This document shows, one piece after another, positions 6,891 through 13,557 of a stretch of 20,471 nt of DNA. The notes under the pieces are model-generated. The model had not been told where the DNA came from. It saw nothing but the letters and a program-made list of their open reading frames with translations, and ran no database searches. Both the position numbers and the translations under genes were made by a program. The stretch is from a virus: positions 1 through 20,471 of the IMG/VR virus record IMGVR_UViG_3300026367_000005; one strand, 5' to 3'. Position 1 is the first letter of the stretch. Every line of letters starts with the position of its first letter.

Positions 6891-6900
6891 GGATCATGAC

Positions 6901-7950
6901 ATGGCAACAACTCTTGACGGACAGACCCTGACGCTTTCGGGCTTCGTAGGCGACAACTGGTGGGGTGAAGGCTTCACCTATGACGAGGTGCTGGTCGCGC
7001 TTGCATCGGTGGAAGACGATTCCGAGCTGGTGGTCGCCATTAATTCGGGTGGCGGCTACGCCACCGATGGCGCGGCAATCCACGCGCTTCTCGCGCGGCG
7101 CTCGGGCGTCACCAATGTGGTTGTCGATGGTGTCGCGGCTTCCGCGGCGTCGCTGATCGCCATGGCCGGCGAGACCGTCAGCATGTCGGCAGGCTCGATC
7201 ATGATGATCCATGATCCGGCAGGCATTTCGTTCGGAACTTCAGCGGATCACCAGAAGGCCGTCGAGGCGCTCGAGGCACTGGCGACCGCCTATGCGCGGG
7301 TTTATGCGGCCAAGTCCGGCAAGACTGCCGATGAGTGCCGGGAGATCATGAAGGCGGAATGCTGGATGACGCCGGAACAGGCGATCGCCGAAGGCTTTGC
7401 CGACGCCGCAAATGACAACGCGGCACCCGCCGTCGCTGCATTCGATTACCGCGCCTATGCCCATGCGCCGGACCAACTCCGGGCGGTGGCAAGCGCCAAC
7501 GGATGGAGCCTGAAACAGGCAACGCGAAAACCGCCGACGGCATCCGCCCCGGCGCCAACCGGTCACCAGAAGGAGAACCCCACCATGACCGACAAGACCA
7601 AGGCGGATACCCAGCCCGCCAATATCGAAGACGCAACAGCGACCGCCGCCCGGGAGGCCGTGAAGGCAGACCGCGATCGTCATGCCGCCATCATGGCGCT
7701 TGATGAAGCAAAGGGCCGTGAGCAGCTCGCCGCCCATCTTCACGCAACGACCGAAATGTCGGTGGATGATGTCAAGGCGGTTCTTGCTGTCGCACCGGTC
7801 GCGGATGCTGAAGAAAAGCCGTCGGCAGCCGCCTATGACAAGGCGCGCGCCGCAGCCGGCGCGGGACTTGCCACCCCGGCTGACGGGAACAAGGCCGAAA
7901 GCGGCCTTTCCAAGCTGATTACCGCGAGGGTTGAGCGCAAGCGCGCCTGA
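6901..7950 (+). CDS. Capsid maturation protease (ClpP-like) with scaffold tail
   Basis: The product is 349 residues. Residues ~1-190 form a ClpP-type (S14-like) fold: INSGGGYATDG, the nucleophile in GVAASAAS (Ser81), His104 in MMIHDP, and the ECWMTPEQAIAEGFAD segment. Phage proteases of this kind cleave scaffold and capsid parts during head maturation, as lambda gpC does. Residues ~215-349 are Ala/Lys/Glu-rich and helical with no protease motifs, the usual scaffold region. ATG 6901 has gagg 8 bases upstream. An internal start at 7585 makes the scaffold region a nested gene. A longer upstream ATG (6808) would overlap the gpW-like gene and is not favoured. Confidence 0.88.
   Translation: MATTLDGQTLTLSGFVGDNWWGEGFTYDEVLVALASVEDDSELVVAINSGGGYATDGAAIHALLARRSGVTNVVVDGVAASAASLIAMAGETVSMSAGSIMMIHDPAGISFGTSADHQKAVEALEALATAYARVYAAKSGKTADECREIMKAECWMTPEQAIAEGFADAANDNAAPAVAAFDYRAYAHAPDQLRAVASANGWSLKQATRKPPTASAPAPTGHQKENPTMTDKTKADTQPANIEDATATAAREAVKADRDRHAAIMALDEAKGREQLAAHLHATTEMSVDDVKAVLAVAPVADAEEKPSAAAYDKARAAAGAGLATPADGNKAESGLSKLITARVERKRA
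7585..7950 (+). CDS. Nested scaffold protein (Nu3-like internal start)
   Basis: Inside the protease gene and in the same frame, ATG 7585 is preceded by a strong Shine-Dalgarno sequence, gaaggag (7569-7575), with a 9-base spacing. It would yield a 121-residue protein (MTDKTKADTQPAN...) made only of the Ala/Glu/Lys-rich helical C-terminal region. In lambda, Nu3 scaffold is translated from an internal start in gene C in just this way. The start, spacing and domain boundary are visible; the function is inferred by analogy. Confidence 0.6.
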   Translation: MTDKTKADTQPANIEDATATAAREAVKADRDRHAAIMALDEAKGREQLAAHLHATTEMSVDDVKAVLAVAPVADAEEKPSAAAYDKARAAAGAGLATPADGNKAESGLSKLITARVERKRA

Positions 7951-8008
7951 CGCGGGTTCACCCCACAATCCCATAGCTCGCATCGCCCGCAAGCGGGCCT
8001 GACGCGGG
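7936..8008 (+). repeat. 21-bp direct repeat spanning the protease gene end
   Basis: cgcaagcgcgcctgacgcgg at 7936 recurs at 7988 with one mismatch (52-base offset, 21 bases). The first copy encodes the last residues RKRA plus the stop of the protease gene; the second lies in the gap before the decoration gene. It looks like a short duplication of the gene end. Confidence 0.7.
7985..7998. other. Intercistronic hairpin before decoration gene
   Basis: gcccg (7985-7989) pairs with cgggc (7994-7998) around a caag loop, inside the 76-base gap before the decoration gene. There is no U-tract. It may protect or process the mRNA 5' end of the highly expressed decoration and capsid genes. Confidence 0.4.
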
Positions 8009-8026
8009 ACACCAGGAGACACGTCC

Positions 8027-8728
8027 ATGATGCCGTATTATTCCAATACCGCGCCAAAGCGCGAGAGCCAGCTTGTCAAGCAGGAGTTCGACCCGCAGTT
8101 CTGCCGCGAGTCCTACATCCTCAAGGCGGGTTCCGGCGCCGTGCGTTCGGTTGTTCTCGGAACGCCGCTTGCCACGGTGATTGACGGAGACAATGTCACA
8201 ATCGCTGCGGCTGCTGTCGCCGGCGGAACCGGCAACGGTACCCTGACCCTTGCCGCTGCGCCTGCATTCACGGCCTCGGTCAAGGAAGGCCGCTATGTGG
8301 TCACCTGCTCGACGGGTGGCGCGGACGGAGCATCGAAGTTCCGGGTCGAAGGTCCGGACGGCAAGGCTGTCGGCACCGCAACCGGCGGCGCGGCTTTCGC
8401 CAAGGAGGTCAAGTTCACCATTGCCGGCGGTGGCACCGCCTTTGTCGAAGGCGACGCATTCACCATCGATGTCGATATTGACCAGTCGGCGGCTGGCAAT
8501 GAGCGCATTGCCTGGGTGCCGGGTGCAGCTGACGACACCGGCGTCATCACCGGGCTTTCGCTGCGCGACACCACGGCGCCTGACGGTGAAACCGCGCAGG
8601 GGCTGTCGCTTGATCGAGGCCCTGCCATCGTATCGGTCGCAGACATCGCGTGGCCTGACGGTATCAGCGCCGCGAACAAGGCCAAGGGCATCGAAATGCT
8701 CAAGGGGCTCGGAATCATCCAGCGCTGA
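8027..8728 (+). CDS. Head decoration protein (gpD-like) with inserted domain
   Basis: The product is 233 residues, about twice lambda gpD (110). The N-terminal part (residues ~16-50, VKQEFDPQFCRE and L-x-AGSGAVRSVVLGTPL) and the C-terminal part (residues ~160-233, ending WPDGISAANKAKGIEMLKGLGIIQR after a central A-DDTGVITG) match the two halves of the gpD-type fold. The stretch between (~55-150) is Gly/Ala/Thr-rich beta sequence (GNGTLTL, GRYVVTC, F-VEGPDGKAVGTATGG, FVEGDAFTIDV) that looks like a separate surface domain. gpD-type trimers cement the expanded capsid. The aggag (8014-8018) lies 8 bases before the ATG. Confidence 0.8.
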   Translation: MMPYYSNTAPKRESQLVKQEFDPQFCRESYILKAGSGAVRSVVLGTPLATVIDGDNVTIAAAAVAGGTGNGTLTLAAAPAFTASVKEGRYVVTCSTGGADGASKFRVEGPDGKAVGTATGGAAFAKEVKFTIAGGGTAFVEGDAFTIDVDIDQSAAGNERIAWVPGAADDTGVITGLSLRDTTAPDGETAQGLSLDRGPAIVSVADIAWPDGISAANKAKGIEMLKGLGIIQR

Positions 8729-8739
8729 CGCGCGCAATA

Positions 8740-8761
8740 CGGCGCGGTTTCGACCGCGCCG
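8740..8761. other. UUCG-loop hairpin before capsid gene
   Basis: The arms cggcgcggt (8740-8748) and accgcgccg (8753-8761) form a perfect 9-bp stem around TTCG, in the 91-base gap between the decoration and capsid genes. A very stable stem without a U-tract fits an mRNA stabiliser or partial terminator better than a full stop. Confidence 0.7.
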
Positions 8762-8819
8762 GCTTCATCCATCCAATCGACCATGCGCAGGCAATGCCCG
8801 CGTCACCAGGAGATTATCC

Positions 8820-9860
8820 ATGTTCGAATATCTTTACACCAGCACGGACCTGACCCAGGAGGTCAACCGGCTGCCGAACGAGTTCGGCCTGATCAATGCG
8901 CTCGGGCTTTTTCCCATTGAAACCATCGGTTCGCGGTTTGTCCGCGTCGACTACAGGAATGGCCAGATTCACGTGCTGTCTGCCGAGGAACCCGGTTCGC
9001 CCGGCGCCGTCGGTGGCGGCGAGGAAGAGGGCGGCGTGATCCTGCAGATCCCGCATTTCCCGCATCTCGAAAAGATCGCGGTCGGCGATGTCGACGGGTT
9101 GCTGCAGGTCTTCAATGGCCAGGTCGACCAGCGTTCCGTCGACCGCGAGACGGCCAGGAAGCTCGACGTCATCCGGCGCAATCATTCGATCACGCTGGAG
9201 TATATTCGTTTGGGCGCGCTCAATGGCCTGATCAAGGACGGCAAGGGCAAGACGCTCTACAATCTCTACACCGTCTTCGGCATCACCAAGAAGGAAGTAG
9301 ATTTTGTTCTGGGCACGGCCGGCACGGACGTTCGCGCCAAATGCGAGGAGGTGGTCGATCACACGATGACCAAGCTGCAGGGCGAAACCACCAGCGGCGT
9401 AGAGGCAGTGGTCGATTCATTGTTCTTCAACAAGCTGATCACCCATGCCAATGTCGAGAAGTTCTGGCTTAACGCGCAGAACTCGAGCGAGCACAGGATG
9501 CTCAATCGTGAAAGCCGAGCCGGAAACTGGGGCCGGGTGTTTGAGTTCGGCGACATCATGTTCCGCGAGTACAAGGGCGGCCTGCCGGTCCGCTCGACCA
9601 CCGGTGTGATCAGCACCGCGAAGAACGTGGCCGACAATTCTGGCACGGCCTATCCGACCGGTACCCAGTCGATGATGCGCACCTTCGAAGCCCCGGTCTA
9701 CCATATTGACCTGACCAACCAGGCGCCCGACGCGGACACGATCTACATCTCGGTCGAGCCGCTGAAGCACGGCCAGGGTGTGGAGATGCTGTCGCAGACC
9801 AACCGGCTTGCGGTCAACAAGCAGCCGGAATGCGCTGTCCAGATCCTGACATCGAACTGA
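8820..9860 (+). CDS. Major capsid protein, lambda gpE family
   Basis: The product is 346 residues (lambda gpE is 341). Family-like features include the N-terminal TSTDLTQEVNRLPNEFGLIN, the early beta strands R-VRVDYRNGQI, a glycine/glutamate-rich loop (GGGEEEGG), F-HLEKIAVGDVDGLLQV, and the C-terminal YISVEPLKHGQGVEM. It assembles the icosahedral shell around the scaffold. ATG 8820 has caccaggaga just upstream; the frame stays open far upstream (8250), but that part only shadows the decoration gene. The preceding hairpin may raise its mRNA level. Confidence 0.92.
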   Translation: MFEYLYTSTDLTQEVNRLPNEFGLINALGLFPIETIGSRFVRVDYRNGQIHVLSAEEPGSPGAVGGGEEEGGVILQIPHFPHLEKIAVGDVDGLLQVFNGQVDQRSVDRETARKLDVIRRNHSITLEYIRLGALNGLIKDGKGKTLYNLYTVFGITKKEVDFVLGTAGTDVRAKCEEVVDHTMTKLQGETTSGVEAVVDSLFFNKLITHANVEKFWLNAQNSSEHRMLNRESRAGNWGRVFEFGDIMFREYKGGLPVRSTTGVISTAKNVADNSGTAYPTGTQSMMRTFEAPVYHIDLTNQAPDADTIYISVEPLKHGQGVEMLSQTNRLAVNKQPECAVQILTSN

Positions 9861-9870
9861 CGCCAGGGCA

Positions 9871-10263
9871 ATGAACAACTGGACAGACATGGAGCGCCGC
9901 CTCGACACAGACGCGGCGGCGCTTTTCGACGAGACCGAGGTGCAGGCTGTTGCCCGAAAAAGCGGAGCGACGGTCAACGCCCGCAGGGAAAACGATCCGG
10001 ACCGGGTGGGGTTTTCCTTTCCCGGGTCGATCGAATTCAATCCGCCTCCGCTCCGCAACGAGCAGTTTATGCAGGCCGCCAAGAGCGGTCAGGCTAATGT
10101 CGCCTTCGACGCGGTTATTACTGCGCATGATGACGGCACATGGTTGTGGCGGCCGAAGCGCGGCGATCATCTGGTCGCTGTGGACATGACCTACGAGGTG
10201 GCCGACATTCACCGCGACGGTTCGGCCCGGCGTGTCTATTACGTCAACAAGGCGAAGCCATGA
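9871..10263 (+). CDS. Head-tail connector (FII-like position)
   Basis: The 130-residue protein follows the capsid gene where lambda has FI/FII. The N-terminus is a charged helix (MERRLDTDAAALFDETEVQAV); the C-terminal half has WLWRPKRGDHLVAVDMTYEVADIHRDG, the alternating beta pattern common to FII-like and other head-tail joining proteins. It would form the ring below gpW and the tail interface. The stop overlaps the next start. I am fairly sure of a virion connector role from position, less of the family. Confidence 0.55.
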   Translation: MNNWTDMERRLDTDAAALFDETEVQAVARKSGATVNARRENDPDRVGFSFPGSIEFNPPPLRNEQFMQAAKSGQANVAFDAVITAHDDGTWLWRPKRGDHLVAVDMTYEVADIHRDGSARRVYYVNKAKP

Positions 10264-10979
10264 CACTGACTGCTGAAGCTGCGCGGTTGGCGGCCATTGA
10301 GGTGCTGCGGCCAACGAGCGCGACCGTTCAGTTTCCGACTCTGGCCAGGGGCAATGTATTTGACAGTAGGCAGGCCAGCATTGCGGATCTCGATGATTTG
10401 CAATCCGGTGATTTGCCGTATCTGCCTGTCCTGTCGCTCTATACGGAAGACTCGACAGTGGAGACGCGGGGCGGTGCTGCTGATGTGTCTGACAATTTCT
10501 GTCACATGACGCTCGAAATCGTCGGAGAACTGGCCATCATATCCCGCGACGATGATGCTGATCTGGATTATGTTGATGCGGTGGCGGGAAGTGACCCGGA
10601 GGCACGGCTGGTGCTGTCTGCGATGATGGCGCAGGTCCGCAAGGAGCTGCTCTATTCCGAGCGTGGATACCTGTTCCGCCGGATTGTGACGCATTGCGAC
10701 AAGATCGAACAACAGAGCCACACAGTGCCGGAACTGGGGTTACGGTTTCAGCGCGAGTTCATGCGTCTGACACTAACGATCGCGGATGACGAGTTGAGCG
10801 ACGATGGCGGTCTGACCGGGCGGATCAAGACACTGTTCGACGCACTGCCAGCTGGCTCCTATGCCAAGGCAAAGCTCACAGACCTTGCCGCGCATCTGGC
10901 CGGCGAGACCCGGACGCCGCTGACTGAAATCACCCTCGACCCCGGTGCGGGGCCGACTGCAGGCACAACACTGGAGTGA
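10260..10979 (+). CDS. Tail terminator-like protein (Mu gp37 position)
   Basis: The 239-residue protein starts at ATG 10260 in an ATGA overlap with the connector gene. I do not recognise a family. The visible pattern is alpha/beta: VQFPTLARGNVFDSRQASI, L-YLPVLSLYTEDSTVE, a strand CHMTLEIVGELAI, a helix AMMAQVRKELL and FQREFMRLTLTIAD. This resembles the fold order of gpU/tail-terminator proteins. Its place between connector and DUF2635-sheath genes is that of Mu gp37, the tail terminator that caps the finished tube. Longer than usual for the role. Confidence 0.5.
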   Translation: MTLTAEAARLAAIEVLRPTSATVQFPTLARGNVFDSRQASIADLDDLQSGDLPYLPVLSLYTEDSTVETRGGAADVSDNFCHMTLEIVGELAIISRDDDADLDYVDAVAGSDPEARLVLSAMMAQVRKELLYSERGYLFRRIVTHCDKIEQQSHTVPELGLRFQREFMRLTLTIADDELSDDGGLTGRIKTLFDALPAGSYAKAKLTDLAAHLAGETRTPLTEITLDPGAGPTAGTTLE

Positions 10980-10984
10980 GCTCA

Positions 10985-11206
10985 ATGCAACGCTACAAAC
11001 CAGCCGCCGGAGCGCCGTTGCTGCGCACCACGGACGGCGAAGCCTTTCCCGAAGCGGGCAAGATGATCGACCCGGCCAACCGCTATTACGCGCGGATGAT
11101 CGGTGAGGGCTCTCTTGTTCCTGTCCCTGTTGAGGCCCCTGATTCCAAGCCTGAACCCAGTAAACCGGCGGCCGATGCCGCATCCAAGAAGGAGACGCGG
11201 CGATGA
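10985..11206 (+). CDS. DUF2635 family protein (Mu gp38-like)
   Basis: This 73-residue protein begins MQRYKPAAGAPLL and has the aromatic segment RYYARMIGEGSLVPV followed by a Lys/Pro/Ala-rich tail. This matches DUF2635, a small protein regularly found just before the contractile tail sheath gene in Mu-like phages; its exact role is unknown. ATG 10985 has ggag 8 bases upstream; GTG 10976, overlapping the previous stop, is the alternative. The stop overlaps the sheath ATG (ATGA). Confidence 0.75.
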   Translation: MQRYKPAAGAPLLRTTDGEAFPEAGKMIDPANRYYARMIGEGSLVPVPVEAPDSKPEPSKPAADAASKKETRR

Positions 11207-12684
11207 CCGTACCTGCAAACCTCGTGGCCCCCCTGTTCGCCTTCTCTGTCGAGAGTGGCGGGCAGTTTGAAGACCTCGCACCCGTGATCTTGTATGGTCA
11301 CAGCACAACCGCCGGATCGATGGCTGACAACGTCAAGACCTCCTGCGCCTCGCGCAGCCAGGCCCGGGCGCTGGCCGGCAAGGGCTCGATACTCGAGCAG
11401 ATGGTGGCGGTGTTCCGCAAGAACGCCCCAACGCATCCGCTTTACATTGTCTCGATTCCGGAAAGCGGCACCGCCGAGATCCGGACCATCACCGTGGGCG
11501 CCCCGCCGGCGGCCGGTGGCACCGGCATGGTCAATGTCATGGGCGAACTGGTCTCGATCTCGATTGCGGCGGGTGACAGTGCCGCGACCGTTGCTACTGC
11601 AATCAAAAACGCGATCAATGCCTATGACAACCCGCAGACCGGGCATGCGCTGCCTTACACCGCGACGGTTGCAATCAATGTTGTGACCATCACGGCACGC
11701 CATACGGGCGCCTATGCGGCGGAAATCGGCGTCACCGTGCCGGTGCTCGACGGGGCGAATGCGCTGACCGGTGTATTGACGATCGCCACGGGCACCGCCG
11801 GAGCGGGCACACCTGACACGTCGGCGGCCAATGCGGCGATCGAGGAGGATGACTGGTCGTTCCTGATCTCGGCCTTCGGCGACGCAACGAACGTCGGCAA
11901 ATACGACACGCTGCTGTCGGAAGTGTCCGGGCGCTGGTCCTATGCAAATCAGAAATTCGGCATCGCCTATTATCCGAAACGCGACAGCCAGGCGAACCTG
12001 ATTTCTTATGGTGAAGGCAAGGATACCTGGAAGCTTTGCGCCATCCCGAGCTTTACCGCGGGCGGCCATGCCGAGCCGGGTTATCTCTGGGTGGCGGCCA
12101 TGGTGGCCCGCGTTGCGCCCTGGCTGGCCGGCGGTGCAACGGGCGATGTTAACCGAAACCAGACCGGACTCGTGGTCGAGGGAATCACCGCGCCGACGGA
12201 TACGGCCTACTGGCCCGACCTTGCGACCCGCAACGCCTTTCTCGCTTCGGGCCTTTCATCCTGGCGGATCGACGGCAATGGCCGGGTGGCGGTCGACAAA
12301 ATCATCACCCACGCCCGCACCACCGCCGGCGTGCCGGACACCACGTTCCGCGATATTCAGAAGCCGCATGCGCTGATGTACTCGCTGCGCTATATCCTGG
12401 CGCAACTGGCTTATGAGCATTCCAACAAGGTGATCGCCGACGACAATCCGGGCAATGTCGGTTCGGTCTCGACGCCGAAAGATATCGAGGCGACTTGCTA
12501 CCACGCCTATGTCGGGTTGGAGCTGCGCGGTGTGCTTGAGAATTCCGCCGCGGCGCTCAAGAACCTGACAGTCACGCGCAACCTCGACAATCCTAACCGT
12601 GTCGACGCTGTGGTGCCGATGGACTTCAGCAACCCGCTCGATATTTTCTCCGGCCTGGCGCGGGTCTATTCGCAGTTTCGCTGA
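11203..12684 (+). CDS. Contractile tail sheath protein (Mu gpL-like)
   Basis: The 493-residue product has almost the length of Mu gpL (495). The N-terminus VPANLVAPLFAFSV opens the first sheath domain. A Gly/Ala/Val-rich beta domain (residues ~109-205: MVNVMGELVSISIAAGDSAAT, T-YAAEIGVTVPV) is inserted as in Mu. The second half has WSYANQKFGIAYY, the segment ATRNAFLASGLSSWRID, and the C-terminal DFSNPLDIFSGLARVYSQFR that threads into neighbouring subunits. It surrounds the tube and contracts on infection. Confidence 0.92.
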   Translation: MTVPANLVAPLFAFSVESGGQFEDLAPVILYGHSTTAGSMADNVKTSCASRSQARALAGKGSILEQMVAVFRKNAPTHPLYIVSIPESGTAEIRTITVGAPPAAGGTGMVNVMGELVSISIAAGDSAATVATAIKNAINAYDNPQTGHALPYTATVAINVVTITARHTGAYAAEIGVTVPVLDGANALTGVLTIATGTAGAGTPDTSAANAAIEEDDWSFLISAFGDATNVGKYDTLLSEVSGRWSYANQKFGIAYYPKRDSQANLISYGEGKDTWKLCAIPSFTAGGHAEPGYLWVAAMVARVAPWLAGGATGDVNRNQTGLVVEGITAPTDTAYWPDLATRNAFLASGLSSWRIDGNGRVAVDKIITHARTTAGVPDTTFRDIQKPHALMYSLRYILAQLAYEHSNKVIADDNPGNVGSVSTPKDIEATCYHAYVGLELRGVLENSAAALKNLTVTRNLDNPNRVDAVVPMDFSNPLDIFSGLARVYSQFR

Positions 12685-12693
12685 CCGACCTTG

Positions 12694-12717
12694 AGCCGGG
12701 CGCCATGTCGCCCGGTT
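12694..12717. other. Intercistronic hairpin between sheath and tube genes
   Basis: ccgggcg (12696-12702) pairs with cgcccgg (12709-12715) around a 6-base loop, extendable by a G-T and an A-T pair. It lies in the 62-base gap before the tube gene. No U-tract follows. It is probably a stabilising or attenuating element. Confidence 0.6.
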
Positions 12718-12746
12718 GACCCCATTCAAAACGAAGGATTCCTAAA

Positions 12747-13118
12747 ATGGCTGGTAAAGATTACGGCGGGCAAATCCGCTTTCGTCTGTCGAGCGGCGTG
12801 ACGTTTTCCCTGCGCGGCACCATGAACCTCAAGACCGCCGGGCGTTCTGTCGAGGCGGTTGTCAATCAGGACCGCTCTACCGACCGGGTAGAAACCCTGA
12901 TGCCTTACGCGTTCGAGGTTTCATTCGCCGATCGTGGCCAGGACCTCGAGGCGCTGATGAAGTCCGACCGGTTTGATGCAACCTTTATCGAGGATGACAC
13001 CGGCGTGTCGCATTATTTCACCCGGAGCTTTTTTGTCGGCGAGCCGACAAGCAACAGGATGAACGGCGAAGTCAGCGGCGTTTCGGGTGCTGCCGAAACC
13101 TACGTCCGGAAGGGCTGA
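12747..13118 (+). CDS. Tail tube protein (Mu gpM-like)
   Basis: The 123-residue product compares with Mu gpM (118). The features MAGKDYGGQIRFRLSSG, a strand SLRGTMNLKTAG, TLMPYAFEVSFADRGQDLEALM and GEPTSNRMNGEVSGVSG fit the tube fold of contractile tails: hexamers stack into the channel for DNA. A good aagga lies upstream of ATG 12747. It is preceded by its own intercistronic hairpin. Confidence 0.88.
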   Translation: MAGKDYGGQIRFRLSSGVTFSLRGTMNLKTAGRSVEAVVNQDRSTDRVETLMPYAFEVSFADRGQDLEALMKSDRFDATFIEDDTGVSHYFTRSFFVGEPTSNRMNGEVSGVSGAAETYVRKG

Positions 13119-13121
13119 TCC

Positions 13122-13460
13122 ATGTCAGGCGAAAAAACGGTCCGGCTGTCGCGGCGTTATGAGGCGCATGGCCGGACCTTCGACAGCCTCGTTTTCCGCG
13201 AGCCGAAAATGGCGGATTTCGAGGAGATCGGCGAAATCGCCGAGCGGCAACCGGCGCCGATGGGCGGCGAGATGATCCTTTATCACGATGACCGCGTCTG
13301 GAAATACCGCGATCGACTGCTCAAGCGCGGCGATGATCTGCCATCATCGGCAGACCTCGGTGATCTGGACCTCGCCGACGGCATCGCGGTCAAGGAAACT
13401 ATTACCGGTTTTTTTTCCCAGGCGCGGGCAAAGTCTGGCGGCGATCTGCCGACCTCCTGA
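13122..13460 (+). CDS. Tail assembly chaperone (Mu gp41-like), zero-frame product
   Basis: The 112-residue product begins VRLSRRYEAHGRTFDSLVFREPKMADFEEI, the typical opening of the gp41/E/14-type tail assembly chaperones that coat the tape measure before tube polymerisation. The ggaaggg (13108-13114) is a good ribosome binding site. Near the end it reads through eight Ts, then a Gly/Lys-rich tail ending DLPTS. A -1 shift at the T-run makes a longer product, given separately. Confidence 0.8.
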   Translation: MSGEKTVRLSRRYEAHGRTFDSLVFREPKMADFEEIGEIAERQPAPMGGEMILYHDDRVWKYRDRLLKRGDDLPSSADLGDLDLADGIAVKETITGFFSQARAKSGGDLPTS

Positions 13461-13555
13461 TTTTCAAATTCGGGTTCAATCCTGACGGCGTCATGCAGAT
13501 GACGCTGTCGCAATGCTTTTCCTGGGCCGTGCGCGGCCAGTCTTTCCGGAGTTGA
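13122..13555 (+). CDS. Tail chaperone -1 frameshift product (gpG-T type)
   Basis: A -1 slip on T TTT TTT (13409-13415) joins 98 zero-frame residues to 46 residues of the overlapping frame, giving 144 in total. The extension reads FPGAGKVWRRSADLL, then FKFGFNPDGVMQMTLSQC and FSWAVRG, ending at TGA 13553-13555. The MTLSQ-x-x-SW motif is the type seen in the second part of many phage tail chaperone pairs. The extension frame ends 2 bases before the tape-measure start. The extension has no start codon or ribosome binding site suited to independent translation. Phage tail chaperones with -1 frameshifts are widely established (lambda G/GT). Confidence 0.65.
13409..13415 (+). promoter_or_regulatory. 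Slippery heptamer T TTT TTT for -1 frameshift
   Basis: The zero-frame codons here are GGT TTT TTT TCC. Both TTT codons can re-pair perfectly one base upstream, a canonical X XXY YYZ heptamer. The +1 alternative frame stops after only about 25 codons, so -1 is the productive shift. I see no convincing downstream stimulatory pseudoknot by eye. Confidence 0.65.
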
Positions 13556-13557
13556 CA

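Noticed and set aside
8250-8819. Upstream extension of the capsid frame to an ATG at 8250
   Set aside because: It overlaps the decoration gene, gives Arg/Ser-rich non-protein-like sequence, and ATG 8820 has a good ribosome binding site and fits the family length.
13409-13492. +1 (or -2) frameshift at the same T-run, as reported for some Mu-like phages
   Set aside because: The +1 frame stops after about 25 codons without family-like motifs; only the -1 frame gives a chaperone-like extension reaching the tape-measure start.
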